Of a DNA stretch of 64,000 nt, positions 9,188-18,233 are shown piece by piece. Made by a program: the position numbers and the translations under genes. The notes under the pieces were generated by a model. That model was not told the origin of the DNA. It worked only from the letters and a program-made list of their open reading frames with translations, and ran no database searches. How positions within the stretch are numbered: position 1 is the first letter of the stretch; each line of letters begins with the position of its first letter. Source of the stretch: Alcanivorax sp. (GTDB lineage: Bacteria; Pseudomonadota; Gammaproteobacteria; Pseudomonadales; Alcanivoracaceae); NCBI GenBank assembly GCA_022449455.1, contig JAKUPL010000009.1:1-64000 (forward strand), given 5' to 3'.

Positions 9188-9225
9188 GATCGTGGCTGAA
9201 GCGGTACGCCGCCTCAGCCGCGATC
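9188..9225. repeat. REP-like hairpin between convergent genes
   Basis: GATCGTGGCTGA (9188-9199) pairs with TCAGCCGCGATC (9214-9225), with only one G-U mismatch in a 12-bp stem. No T-run follows. The sequence matches the REP-like family seen elsewhere in the window (GGCTGAAGCGG, CAGCCGCGA). It lies between the stops of the perM-like gene and the atuH-like gene. Confidence 0.75.
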
Positions 9226-9232
9226 ACCAGGA

Positions 9233-11062
9233 TCAGAAGCGGTACTGACCGCCGTCGATGCCCTGCTGGATTTCCGGGGTGAGCGGCTGATAAGCGCTCT
9301 CACCGGGCAGCAGCACATAGACCGGGTCGTCCACTTTCTCCAGATCGTATTTCTCTTCCTTGAGCTTGTTCTTCTGGTGCTTGAAGGTGCCGGTGGTTTC
9401 CACGCCGTGGTCGGTGATGCGCAGGAACACCGGAACCGCGTAGGGCGGCAGCTCGCGCTGCACCTCGGCGGTCAGGCCGGCCCAGTCCACGTCGCCGTGG
9501 GGCTGGTTCAGACGCAGCTCCGCCATGCCGGCGCGGCCGTTGGTGCCGGGGATTTCCACCCCGTAGACCACCGATTCCACCACCGGGGCGGTGCCGTCCA
9601 GGATCTGTTCCACTTCGGTGGTGGACACGTTCTCGCCTTTCCAGCGGAAGGTGTCGCCCAGACGGTCCACGAACTGGGCGTGGCGGAAGCCGATATCACG
9701 CATCATGTCGCCGGTGTTGAACCAGGCGTCGCCCTTCTTGAACACGTCGCGGAAGATTGCTTTCTCGGTCTTGTCCGCATCGGTGTAGCCGTCGAAGGGG
9801 GTCTCGTCGGTGATCTCGCCGAGCATCAGACCGGATTCGCCCTTGCCGACCTTGATCATGTGGCCGTTCTTGTCCCGCACCGGCTCGTCCGCTTCCTTGT
9901 CGTACTGGACGATGGCGTAGCTGACCGGCGAGAAGCCCACGGTGTTGTCGAAGTTGAACACATTGGTGAAGGCCACATTGCCCTCGGAGGAGGCGTACAG
10001 CTCCACCACCCGCTCGATGCCGAAGCGGCTCTTGAAGTTTTTCCAGATGCTCGGGCGCAGGCCGTTGCCGACGATCACCTTGACCGGGTTGTTGGCGTCG
10101 TCCGGCTTTTCCGGCTGCTCGTGCAGGTAGCGGCACAGCTCGCCCACGTAACCGAAGGCGGTGCAGTTGTGCTTGCGCACGTCGTCCCAGAAGCGGCTGG
10201 CCGAGAACTTGCGCGCCACCGCCAGGCCGCCGTGGCCGGCGATCACCGAGGCCCAGCAGATCACCATGCCGGTGGCATGGTAGAAGGGCAGGGTGCAGTA
10301 GAGGCGGTCGTCCTTGCCGAGACGCACCGCCGAGAAGCCGAAGGCGCCGTAGGCCTTTTCCCAGCGGCCGTGCTTGAACACCACCGCCTTGGGCAGGCCG
10401 GTGGTGCCGGAGGTATAGATGTAGAACAGCGGATCGTGCAGGAACGTCTGGTGGGTGCTGGCCGGGTTTTCGCTGGAGCAGTCCTTGATCTCGGTGGCGA
10501 GATTGGCGAAGCCTTCCGGCGCGGTGCCCGGGTCCGCCAGGGTGTCCTGGTCGGCGAAGTAGAAGAAATTTTTCTTCAGGTCCAGGTCGTCGCGGATTTC
10601 CTGGATGGTGGACACCAGCTCCTCGCCGACGATCACCGCCTTGGGTTCCACCAGGTTGACGCTGTGCACCAGCACCTTGCCTTTCTGGGAGGTGTTCAGC
10701 AGCGCCGCGCAGACACCCAGCTTGGCGCAGCCCAGCACGGTGGCCAGCAGTTCCGGGCGGTTCTCGATGTCCACCGCCACGGTGTCGCCTTTTTTCAGGC
10801 CGATGGAGGCCAGGTAGTCGGCGATGCGGTTGGCCCAGGCATTGAATTGCTTGTAGGTGAGTTCCCGGTCCTCGTAGAGAATGGCAACGCCGTTGGGGTT
10901 CTGTTCGGTGGCGTGCTCGAAGGCCACCCCCAGCCCCAGCGGTTTGTCGGCGTCGGTGTTCTTACTCATCTTGGAACCCTTGATGAGACCGGGCAGATTG
11001 CCGATCACCTCGGGCACCTTGGACAGCAGCTTGGGCAACGTAATGACGTCGGCGTTGCTCAT
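9233..11062 (-). CDS. atuH: Very-long-chain acyl-CoA synthetase, AtuH-like (FATP/FadD6 type)
   Basis: This 609-aa AMP-forming ligase would activate a carboxylic acid to its CoA thioester. The ATP-binding loop YIYTSGTTGLPKAV lies near residue 215, and the adenylate motif ELYASSEGN and the late motif DRLGDTFRWKGENVST are intact. The N-terminus fits the long-chain transport/synthetase (FATP) branch rather than FadD. In P. aeruginosa the atu cluster ends with a similar gene, atuH. Here it follows atuF on the same strand but across a 334-bp gap, so it probably has its own promoter. The likely substrates are citronellate or branched long-chain acids (inference). GGAG lies close before the ATG. Confidence 0.85.
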   Translation of the reverse strand: MSNADVITLPKLLSKVPEVIGNLPGLIKGSKMSKNTDADKPLGLGVAFEHATEQNPNGVAILYEDRELTYKQFNAWANRIADYLASIGLKKGDTVAVDIENRPELLATVLGCAKLGVCAALLNTSQKGKVLVHSVNLVEPKAVIVGEELVSTIQEIRDDLDLKKNFFYFADQDTLADPGTAPEGFANLATEIKDCSSENPASTHQTFLHDPLFYIYTSGTTGLPKAVVFKHGRWEKAYGAFGFSAVRLGKDDRLYCTLPFYHATGMVICWASVIAGHGGLAVARKFSASRFWDDVRKHNCTAFGYVGELCRYLHEQPEKPDDANNPVKVIVGNGLRPSIWKNFKSRFGIERVVELYASSEGNVAFTNVFNFDNTVGFSPVSYAIVQYDKEADEPVRDKNGHMIKVGKGESGLMLGEITDETPFDGYTDADKTEKAIFRDVFKKGDAWFNTGDMMRDIGFRHAQFVDRLGDTFRWKGENVSTTEVEQILDGTAPVVESVVYGVEIPGTNGRAGMAELRLNQPHGDVDWAGLTAEVQRELPPYAVPVFLRITDHGVETTGTFKHQKNKLKEEKYDLEKVDDPVYVLLPGESAYQPLTPEIQQGIDGGQYRF

Positions 11063-11396
11063 GGGATCTCCATTAATCCGTGTTCTTGGAATGCCCGGGT
11101 CGTGCCGGGAGCTCGGGTCGGCGGCCCCGGTCGTCGGAACGGGTCGCCAAAAAATCTCTCAAAATGGTGCCCACCAGGGATCGGAAAGCGGGGGATACCT
11201 TAACGCCCGTTTCGTATACCGGCAAGCAAACCCAGGCCTTGAGCGCGACCCGCGAGTCGCACCGAAGCCGGGGTTATTGAAGCACACTCTGGCACCATCG
11301 TCCCGCCTTGGGGACGCCTCCGCTTGTCATCCGGTGACACGCTTGCTCGGGTACCGTCCATTGTCCACCCCGTTGGGGCGCGCCCGGCGCCGCCGT
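11063..11396. other. Gap between the atuF and atuH-like genes with no gene
   Basis: The 334-bp spacer has no convincing ORF, heptamer element or REP unit. It is less GC-rich around 11150-11230. A minus-strand pair TTGCCG / TAAGGT is a possible weak promoter for the atuH-like gene, but the match is poor. It is the longest spacer in the cluster. Confidence 0.4.
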
Positions 11397-13358
11397 TCAG
11401 GGGGCGTCGGGCGTCACGGTGACCAGCACCTGTTGGCGGCGCACCTGGTCGCCGGCGGTGGCGTTCACCGCCTCCACCACGCCGTCGCAATCCGCGCTCA
11501 GAGAGTGCTCCATTTTCATCGCTTCCAGTACCGCGATAACTTGGCCGCGGGTGACCCGGTCCCCCGTCGCCACGGTCACCTCGGTAAGCGCGCCGTCCAT
11601 GGGCGCCTGGATGCGACCGGATCCGGGGCCGTCGGCGCCAGCGCCGGCGCGGTGGGTGCGATCCTCGAAAACCACGCGCAAGGAGCCGTCCTGCAGCCAC
11701 AGCTGATCGCCGTCGCGCCACCAGCGGTAATGTCGGCGCACGCCGTCCAGGGTGGCCACCAGGCCGCCGTCCCCGTCGACGTGCTCCAGGGTCACCGCCG
11801 GCCCGTCACGCAGGCCGGAGGGCGTCAGGTAGAGGGTGCGTTCCTCCTCGCCGGCGGTCAGCACCAGGGGCTGGGCGCCCAGGCCGCTGGAATGCCAGCC
11901 GGCGTAGCCGCGGCCATTTGTATCGGGGCGCCCTGACGAGCCGGTCCGTCCGAGCAGCAGGGCGGCCAGACCCCACAGGGCGTCCGGCGGCGCCAGCGGT
12001 CGCAGCGCCGGGTCGTCGGCGAAGTCGCCGCCGATAAAGGCGGTGGTGGCCTGGCCGGCGGCGAAGCGGGGGTGGCGCAAAATCGCCGCCAGGAAGCGGC
12101 GGTTGTCGTCCAGCCCCATCAGCTCGGTGTCCTCCACCGCCCGGATCAGGCGGCGGCGGGCCTCGTCGCGGCTGGCGCCGAAGGCGATGATCTTGGCCAG
12201 CATCGGGTCGTAGTGGCTGCCCACTTCGGCGCCGTCCACCAGGCCGTGGTCCACGCGTACGCCGTCGCCGGTGGCCGGGCGCCAGCGTGCCACGGTGCCG
12301 GTTTGCGGCAGGTAGTTCCGCGCCGGGTCCTCGGCATAGAGGCGCACCTCCATGGCGTGGCCGCTGAGTGTCACCTGTTCCTGGCTGAGCGGTAGCGGCT
12401 CGCCGGCGGCCACCCGCAGTTGCCAGGCCACCAGGTCCTGGCCGGTGATCAGTTCGGTGACCGGGTGCTCCACCTGCAGGCGGGTGTTCATTTCCAGAAA
12501 ATAGAAGTCGCCGTCCTCGGCGAGCAGAAATTCCACCGTGCCGGCGCCCACGTAATCGCAGGCCCGGGCGGCGTTCACCGCCGCCTCGCCCATGCGCGCG
12601 CGCAGGGCTTCGTCCACCGCCGGCGAGGGCGCCTCCTCCACCACCTTCTGGTGGCGGCGCTGCACCGAGCAGTCCCGCTCGCCCAGATGAATCACCTGGC
12701 CGTGGCGGTCGCCAAACACCTGGATTTCCACGTGGCGGGGGTTGATCACCGCCCGCTCCAGGATCAGCTCGTCATTGCCGAAACTGCTCTTCGCTTCCTG
12801 ACGGGCGCTCTTCAGCTGGGCGCCGATGTCGGCGGCATTGGTGACCACCCGCATACCCCGGCCGCCACCGCCGGCGCTGGCCTTGATCATCAGCGGCAAA
12901 CCCACCCGTTCGGCTTCGCGGATCAGGGTGTCGTCGTCCTGGGCCTCGCCCTGATAGCCGGGCACGCAGGGCACGCCGGCGTCCTGCATGGCGATCTTGG
13001 ACAGGCGTTTGGAGCCCATCAGGCGGATCGCCGGCGGCGGCGGGCCGATAAAGGTGACGCCGGCGGCGGCGCAGGCCTCGGCGAAGTCCGCGTTCTCCGA
13101 CAGAAAGCCGTAACCGGGGTGCACCGCGTCCGCGCCGCTGCGCCGGCAGGCGTCCAGCAGCGCCTCGCTGTTCAGGTAGGAGTGCGCCGCCGTGGCCGGG
13201 CCGATGCACACCGCTTCGTCGGCCAGGGTCACGTGCCGGGCGCCCGCGTCCGCCTCGGAAAACACCGCCACCGTGCGGTAGCCCAGGGATTGCGCCGAGG
13301 CGATCACCCGGCAGGCGATCTCGCCGCGGTTGGCGATCAGAATCTTTTCAAAGCTCAT
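11397..13358 (-). CDS. atuF: Geranyl-CoA carboxylase biotin-containing alpha subunit
   Basis: The 653-aa protein joins a biotin carboxylase (residues 1 to about 450, starting MSFEKILIANRGEIACRV) to a C-terminal biotinyl domain with EAMKMEH, in which Lys615 would carry biotin. With AtuC it carboxylates cis-geranyl-CoA, the step that makes the methyl-branched chain accessible to beta-oxidation. The ORF is open upstream to 13514, but the ATG at 13358 begins exactly at the conserved N-terminus and has AAGGAA before it. Methylcrotonyl-CoA carboxylase alpha is nearly identical in layout; the AtuA, AtuD and AtuE context favours geranyl-CoA carboxylase. Confidence 0.9.
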   Translation of the reverse strand: MSFEKILIANRGEIACRVIASAQSLGYRTVAVFSEADAGARHVTLADEAVCIGPATAAHSYLNSEALLDACRRSGADAVHPGYGFLSENADFAEACAAAGVTFIGPPPPAIRLMGSKRLSKIAMQDAGVPCVPGYQGEAQDDDTLIREAERVGLPLMIKASAGGGGRGMRVVTNAADIGAQLKSARQEAKSSFGNDELILERAVINPRHVEIQVFGDRHGQVIHLGERDCSVQRRHQKVVEEAPSPAVDEALRARMGEAAVNAARACDYVGAGTVEFLLAEDGDFYFLEMNTRLQVEHPVTELITGQDLVAWQLRVAAGEPLPLSQEQVTLSGHAMEVRLYAEDPARNYLPQTGTVARWRPATGDGVRVDHGLVDGAEVGSHYDPMLAKIIAFGASRDEARRRLIRAVEDTELMGLDDNRRFLAAILRHPRFAAGQATTAFIGGDFADDPALRPLAPPDALWGLAALLLGRTGSSGRPDTNGRGYAGWHSSGLGAQPLVLTAGEEERTLYLTPSGLRDGPAVTLEHVDGDGGLVATLDGVRRHYRWWRDGDQLWLQDGSLRVVFEDRTHRAGAGADGPGSGRIQAPMDGALTEVTVATGDRVTRGQVIAVLEAMKMEHSLSADCDGVVEAVNATAGDQVRRQQVLVTVTPDAP

Positions 13359-13410
13359 CGGTGATTCCTTGTTGATTGTTCCCGGTCGTGGCGCCGTTAT
13401 TACCGCCGCT

Positions 13411-13446
13411 GTAGGAGCGACCGGGCGGCGTTCCGCTTCAGTCGCG
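13411..13446. repeat. REP-like hairpin at the end of atuE
   Basis: GTAGGAGCGACC (13411-13422) and the later AGTCGCGAT form the two arms of a REP-like unit in the atuE-atuF spacer. The right arm includes the atuE stop codon (13438-13440). Its sequence matches the GTAGGAGCGG family. Confidence 0.65.
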
Positions 13447-14253
13447 ATCATCGGCCCAGGACGGCGCCCGCTTCTGCACGAAGGCCAGCGTGCCTTCCTG
13501 GCCCTCGTCGCCATTGACCGCGTCGGCGAATTCCCGCGCCGCCCGGTCCAGCAGCTCGGCCATGGGCACGCGGTCCACGTCCAGCACCAGGGCCTTGGTG
13601 GCGCGGTTGGCGCCCGGCGCGCAGCGGCGTACCTGGGTGAGCAGTTCGGCCAGCTTTTTGTCCAGTTCCCCGGCGGAATCCGCCACCTCGTGGACCAGCC
13701 CCAGCGCCAGCGCCCGGTGGCCGTCGAAGCGGGCGCCGGTCAGCGCCAGGCGTCGCGCCTGGGTGAGCCCCAGGCGTTGCACCACGAACGGGGCGATCTG
13801 CGCCGGAAGCACGCCCAGGCCGGTTTCCGGCAGGGCGAAGCGGGCGTCACCGGCGGCCAGGGCCACGTCGGACACGCAGGCCAGGCCGAAGCCGCCGCCC
13901 ATCACCGCCCCTTCCAGCACGGCGATCAGCACCGCCGGCAGCCGATTGGCGCGGGTGATCATTTCGCCGAAGCGGCGGTTGAGCCGGAAGAAGGCCTCGC
14001 GGTCGCCCTCGGCGGCTTGCTGGCGCGCGCCGGCCATGTCCTTGATGTCGCCGCCGGCGCAGAAGTGGCCACCACTGCCGCGCACCACCAGCGCACGCAC
14101 GCTGGCGTCGTTCTCCACCGCCTCGAAGGTGGCCATCAATTCTTCCACCATGGCCAGACTCATGGCGTTGCGCGCCGCCGGTCGGTTCAAGGTGACGTGG
14201 AGGACGCCGTTGTCTCGGGTCAGGAGGATGGTCTGGGTTTCAGGTAGCTTCAT
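13438..14253 (-). CDS. atuE: Isohexenylglutaconyl-CoA hydratase (enoyl-CoA hydratase family)
   Basis: The 271-aa crotonase-fold protein would add water to isohexenylglutaconyl-CoA, the product of geranyl-CoA carboxylase. The oxyanion-hole segments are visible: GGHFCAGGDIKDM near residue 65, and EGAVMGGGFGLACVSD near residue 115. The glutamate in ALPETGLG is also present. A GTG lies 12 bases upstream of the chosen ATG (14253). The ATG gives the better length and lies after GAGTGAG. It is separated from atuD by a heptamer-repeat element and from atuF by a REP-like hairpin. Confidence 0.88.
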   Translation of the reverse strand: MKLPETQTILLTRDNGVLHVTLNRPAARNAMSLAMVEELMATFEAVENDASVRALVVRGSGGHFCAGGDIKDMAGARQQAAEGDREAFFRLNRRFGEMITRANRLPAVLIAVLEGAVMGGGFGLACVSDVALAAGDARFALPETGLGVLPAQIAPFVVQRLGLTQARRLALTGARFDGHRALALGLVHEVADSAGELDKKLAELLTQVRRCAPGANRATKALVLDVDRVPMAELLDRAAREFADAVNGDEGQEGTLAFVQKRAPSWADDRD

Positions 14254-14275
14254 CGGCTGTCTCACTCGATCGGCG

Positions 14276-14376
14276 AGTTAAAAGTTAAAAGTTGAAAGTT
14301 AAAAGGGCGGCTTCGTGGCCGGTATGGGCAGGGCCTCCCGGCGGAGTCGCCCTTTTAACTTTTCACTTTCAACTTC
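14276..14376. repeat. Heptamer-armed inverted element A1 (GTTRAAA type)
   Basis: The left arm (14276-14304) is four tandem 7-bp units AGTTAAA/AGTTGAA. The right arm (14350-14376) is the inverse, CTTTTAACTTTTCACTTTC. They enclose a GC-rich core of about 45 bp. Read on the minus strand the core matches element A2 (shared CTCCGCC, GAGGCCCT, ACGAAGCCGCC). It fills the atuD-atuE spacer and ends next to the atuD stop codon. Confidence 0.9.
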
Positions 14377-14377
14377 T

Positions 14378-15535
14378 TTATTTCTTTTTACCCGGCAGAA
14401 TGCCCATGGTCTTGCAGATGATGCCCAGCATCACCTCGTCGGCGCCGCCGCCGATGGAAGCCAGGCGGCCGTCGCGGTAGAGCTGGCTGGCCGGGTTATC
14501 CCACATGAAGCCGTTGCCCCCCCAGTACTGCATGCAGCCGTCGGCCACTTCGCGCAGCAGGCGGCCGGCCTTGAGCTTGGCCATGGACGCCAGACGCAGC
14601 ACGTCGCCGCCGTTCACATAGGTTTCGCAGGCCTGCCACACCAGGGCGCGCAGCAGCTCCACTTCGGTCTGCAGTTCCGCCAGCTTGAAATGGACGGCCT
14701 GATTGTCGAGCAGGGGCATGCCGAACACCGGTCGGGCGCGGGCGTATTCGATGGTGTCGTGGATCAGGTTGTCGCAGCCCTTGAGCGCGTTGGCGGCGCC
14801 CCACAGCCGCTCCTCCTGGAACTGCATCATCTGCATCATGAAGCCCATGCCTTCCTGGCCGATCAGGTTGGCGCGCGGCACGCGCACATCGTCGAAGAAC
14901 ACCTGGGCGGTTTCCGAGCTGCGCATGCCCAGCTTGTTGAGCGGCTTGTCCACGGTGATGCCACCCGCGTCCTTGGGCACGATGATCAGCGACTTGTTGA
15001 TGTGCGGCTTGTCGTCGGAGGTGTTGGCCAGCAAGCAGAAAAAGTCGGCGCTGGGGGAGTTGGTGATCCACATTTTGGTGCCGTTGATCACGTAGTCGTC
15101 GCCGTCCTTCTTGGCGTGGGTCTTGATGTTGGCCACGTCGGAGCCGGCGTGGGGCTCGGACACCGCGATGGACGCCACCATGTCCCCGGCGATGGCCGGC
15201 GCCAGGTAATCGCGCTTGAGCGCCTCGGAGCCGAACCGGGCCAGGGCCGGCGTGGCCATGTCGGTCTGCACGCCGATGGACAGCGGCACGCCGCCGCACG
15301 CCGCGCCACCGATTTCCTCGGCGACGATCAGCCCGTAGGAATAGTCCAGGCCCATGCCGCCGTACTCTTCCGGCTTGGTAACGCCCAGCAGCCCCAGATC
15401 GCCCATTTTCTTGAAGACATCATGGATCGGGAACCGGCCCGCCGCTTCCCATTCCGGCACGTGGGGGTTGATCTCTTTCTCGACAAAATTGCGCACCGTG
15501 CGGCGCAGTTCTTCGTGTTCCTGGGTAAACAGCAT
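14378..15535 (-). CDS. atuD: Citronellyl-CoA dehydrogenase (acyl-CoA dehydrogenase family)
   Basis: This 385-aa FAD enzyme would oxidise citronellyl-CoA to cis-geranyl-CoA in the Atu pathway. AVSEPHAGSDVA (125-136), MWITNS (155-160) and the C-terminal YRDGR block are typical. The usual catalytic glutamate of short- and medium-chain enzymes (YEGT) is absent; the aligned stretch is IGGGADEV, with Gly363. Glu242 in QEERLWG occupies the position of the base in isovaleryl-CoA dehydrogenase, which fits a beta-methyl-branched substrate. The gene lies between two GTTRAAA elements, A1 and A2. Confidence 0.9.
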   Translation of the reverse strand: MLFTQEHEELRRTVRNFVEKEINPHVPEWEAAGRFPIHDVFKKMGDLGLLGVTKPEEYGGMGLDYSYGLIVAEEIGGAACGGVPLSIGVQTDMATPALARFGSEALKRDYLAPAIAGDMVASIAVSEPHAGSDVANIKTHAKKDGDDYVINGTKMWITNSPSADFFCLLANTSDDKPHINKSLIIVPKDAGGITVDKPLNKLGMRSSETAQVFFDDVRVPRANLIGQEGMGFMMQMMQFQEERLWGAANALKGCDNLIHDTIEYARARPVFGMPLLDNQAVHFKLAELQTEVELLRALVWQACETYVNGGDVLRLASMAKLKAGRLLREVADGCMQYWGGNGFMWDNPASQLYRDGRLASIGGGADEVMLGIICKTMGILPGKKK

Positions 15536-15589
15536 GGTGGTGCTCCTGGGTTCTCGCGTTCGTTAAAACCGTTTCGTTTTTGTCTGGCG

Positions 15590-15682
15590 AGTTGAAAGTT
15601 AAAAGTTGAAAGGGCGGCTCCGCCAAGAGGCCCTATCGCCGGCGGCGACGAAGCCGCCCTTTTAACTTGCAACTTTCAACTG
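15590..15682. repeat. Heptamer-armed inverted element A2 (GTTRAAA type)
   Basis: The left arm (15590-15613) reads AGTTGAAAGTTAAAAG then TTGAAAG, about three 7-bp units. The right arm (15657-15682) is the inverse, CTTTTAACTTGCAACTTTC. The core contains GGCGGCTCCGCC and ACGAAGCCGCC and is homologous to the A1 core in the opposite orientation. It occupies the atuC-atuD spacer, and its right arm ends 4 bases before the atuC stop codon. Confidence 0.9.
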
Positions 15683-15685
15683 CTT

Positions 15686-17296
15686 TTATAGCCTCGCCAC
15701 GCCAAACGTATTGGCGCGCAGGTCCCTTTCCTCCGCCTGCCGGAAAATATCCAACACATACGCCAGGACTTTCCGGGTGTCGCGGGGGTCGATGATGCCG
15801 TCGTCCCAAAGCCGCGCGGTGGCGTAGAGCGCGGTGGATTGGGCGTCCAGTTTCTGGGCGGTGCTTTGCTGAAGCATATCCAGCACCTTTTCGTCCGGTT
15901 CCAGACCGTTGGCCTTCTGTTTGGCCTCGGCGACGATGCGCAGCACCATGCCGGCCTGCTGGCCGCCCATCACCGCCACCCGGCTGTTGGGCCAGGCGAA
16001 GATAAAGCGCGGGTCCAGGCCGCGGCCGCACATGGCGTAGTTGCCGGCGCCGTAGGAGCCGCCCACCAGAATCGACACTTTGGGCACCCGGGCGTTGGCC
16101 ACCGCCTGGATCATTTTCGAGCCGTGTTTGATGACGCCGTTCTGTTCCGCGTCGGTGCCCACCATGAAGCCGGTGGTGTTGTGCAGAAACAGCAGCGGGC
16201 GGTGGGTCTGGTCGCAGAGCTGAATGAACTGGGCGGCCTTGGCGGCGCCACGCGGGGTGATCGGACCGTTGTTGCCGAGCACGCCGATGGTGCGGCCTTC
16301 GATGTCGATCCAGCCGCACAGGGTGGCCGCGTCCCAGTCGTTCTTGAAATCGAGAAAGTCGGAGTCGTCGGCGATGCGCGCGATGATTTCGCGCACGTCA
16401 TGGGGCTTTCTGGGATCGGCGGGCACCACGCCCAGCAGCTCCTCCGCGTCGTGGCGGGGCGGCTTCCAGTCGCCGGCCGGGGGCGGTGTGTCCCTGAGCC
16501 CCAGTTTCTTCATGATGTCGCGGGCGTGGCGGATGCCATCCGCGTCGTTCTCGGCCAGGTACTCGGCGGTGCCGGCCTGGCCGGTGTGCATTTCCGCGCC
16601 GCCCAGCTCCTCGTCGCCGGCGATTTCCCCGGTGGCGGCTTTCAGCAGCGGTGGCCCGGCCAGGAACATCTTGGCGCGGTTGCGCACCAGCACCACATAA
16701 TCCGACAGGCCCGGCTGATAGGCGCCGCCGGCGGTGGCGTTGCCGTGTACCACGGTGATCTGCGGCACCCCGGCGGCGGACAGCCGCGCCTGGTTGGCGA
16801 AGGTGCGCGCCCCTTCCACGAACACCTCCGAGGCGTAGTTCAGATTGGCACCGCCGGATTCCACCAGGCTCACCATGGGCAGCCGGTTTTCCAGGGCGAT
16901 TTTCTGCAGGCGCAGGGTTTTGTAGAGGCCGGACGGGGTCACGGTACCGCCCTTGATGGCGGAGTTGGAGGCGGTGACCAGGCAGCGCACGCCGCACACG
17001 TAGCCGATGCCGGCGATGGTGCCGCCGCCGGCTTCGGTGCCGTCCTTGTCGTCGTGCATCTTGTAGCCGGCCAGGTTCATCAGGCTGAGGAACGGCGAGC
17101 CCGCGTCCAGCAGCCGCGCCACCCGTTCATGGGGCAGCAGCTGGCCGCGTTTCTCGAACTTCTCCCGTTTGCCCTCGGCGGTGTCCACCACCGCCTGTTC
17201 GATGGCGCGGAACTCGTCCACCGCGCGCAGCAGGGCGTCGCGGTTTTGTTGATAGGCCTCGCCGTTGGGGTCGAGGACGGAGTCGAGCACGGTCAT
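15686..17296 (-). CDS. atuC: Geranyl-CoA carboxylase carboxyltransferase beta subunit
   Basis: The 536-aa protein has both halves of the acyl-CoA carboxyltransferase fold. The N-terminal half carries SGGANLNYASEVF and AGGAYQPGLSDY, and the C-terminal half carries LLFLHNTTGFMVG and SYGAGNYAMCGRG. It transfers carboxyl from biotin on AtuF to geranyl-CoA. LiuB (methylcrotonyl-CoA) is the closest alternative; placement between atuB and atuD supports AtuC. The start follows AAGGACACGCC. Only 16 bases separate it from atuB. Confidence 0.92.
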   Translation of the reverse strand: MTVLDSVLDPNGEAYQQNRDALLRAVDEFRAIEQAVVDTAEGKREKFEKRGQLLPHERVARLLDAGSPFLSLMNLAGYKMHDDKDGTEAGGGTIAGIGYVCGVRCLVTASNSAIKGGTVTPSGLYKTLRLQKIALENRLPMVSLVESGGANLNYASEVFVEGARTFANQARLSAAGVPQITVVHGNATAGGAYQPGLSDYVVLVRNRAKMFLAGPPLLKAATGEIAGDEELGGAEMHTGQAGTAEYLAENDADGIRHARDIMKKLGLRDTPPPAGDWKPPRHDAEELLGVVPADPRKPHDVREIIARIADDSDFLDFKNDWDAATLCGWIDIEGRTIGVLGNNGPITPRGAAKAAQFIQLCDQTHRPLLFLHNTTGFMVGTDAEQNGVIKHGSKMIQAVANARVPKVSILVGGSYGAGNYAMCGRGLDPRFIFAWPNSRVAVMGGQQAGMVLRIVAEAKQKANGLEPDEKVLDMLQQSTAQKLDAQSTALYATARLWDDGIIDPRDTRKVLAYVLDIFRQAEERDLRANTFGVARL

Positions 17297-17312
17297 GGCG
17301 TGTCCTTGTGGT

Positions 17313-18182
17313 TCAGTCTTTCAGCACGGCGGGCGTCACGGCCCGGTGGAAGCCATCGTAGGGCCGCGAATTGCGATGGTCGGGCAGCGGGAACATGGCC
17401 ACGTTGCCCTGGCTGGCGGCGCCGTCGATGCGCAGGGTGTCGCCGCTGATGAAGGCGGCCCCATCGCACAGCAAGAAGCAGATCGCCGAGGACACTTCCG
17501 CCTCCAGCCCCAGACGTTTCAACGGCACCGCGTCGCGCAGGGTCTTGATGGTGCGCTGCATGCTTTCCGGATAGGTGTCCATGCCGGACGAAGCGATCCA
17601 GCCCGGCGCCACCGCGTTCACGCGCACGCCGCAGCAGGCCCACTCCAGGGCGGCGGTCTTGGTGAAGTTGTCCATGCCGGCGCGGGCGGCGCCGGAATGG
17701 CCCATGCCGGGCATGCCGCCCCACATGTCGGCGACGATGTTGACGATGCTGCCGCCGCTCTGGTTCATGCCCTGGGTGAACACTTCCCGGGCCATCAGGA
17801 AGCCGCCGGTCAGGTTGGTGCGGATCACCGTTTCCCAGCCTTTCTGGCTGATCAGCGCCACCGGCGAGGGGAACTGGCCGCCGGCGTTGTTGACCAGGCC
17901 ATCCACCCGGCCCACGGCCTGGTAGATGGCGGCCACGGTATCGCGCACCTTCTCTTCGTCGCGGATGTCGCAGGCGAAGGGCAGCGCTTCGCGACCGGTG
18001 TCCTCGCGGATTTCGTCGGCCACCCCCTGCAGTTTTTCCAGCTTGCGGCCGATCAGCACCACCCGGGCGCCCAGCGCGGCCAGTTCATGGGCGGTGCAAC
18101 GGCCGATGCCGGAACCGCCGCCGGTGACGATCACGGTTTTGTCGGCGAACAGGTCCGGGTGAAACACGGAGCGATAGGGCAT
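17313..18182 (-). CDS. atuB: Short-chain dehydrogenase/reductase AtuB
   Basis: The 289-aa SDR enzyme has the NAD(P)-binding motif TGGGSGIG near residue 24, NNAGGQF, and conserved catalytic-region residues before AVAPGWI. In P. aeruginosa, AtuB is an SDR in the citronellol/geraniol pathway whose exact step (alcohol oxidation or a later reaction) is uncertain. A GTG lies 15 bases upstream. The ATG at 18182 is preferred because GAGGAT is suitably placed and MPYRSVF opens the protein naturally. It is followed closely by atuC. Confidence 0.85.
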   Translation of the reverse strand: MPYRSVFHPDLFADKTVIVTGGGSGIGRCTAHELAALGARVVLIGRKLEKLQGVADEIREDTGREALPFACDIRDEEKVRDTVAAIYQAVGRVDGLVNNAGGQFPSPVALISQKGWETVIRTNLTGGFLMAREVFTQGMNQSGGSIVNIVADMWGGMPGMGHSGAARAGMDNFTKTAALEWACCGVRVNAVAPGWIASSGMDTYPESMQRTIKTLRDAVPLKRLGLEAEVSSAICFLLCDGAAFISGDTLRIDGAASQGNVAMFPLPDHRNSRPYDGFHRAVTPAVLKD

Positions 18183-18233
18183 TCGGAATATCCTCACTGC
18201 GATTCAATTAAGTCCGGTGGCGCCCGTGGCGCC

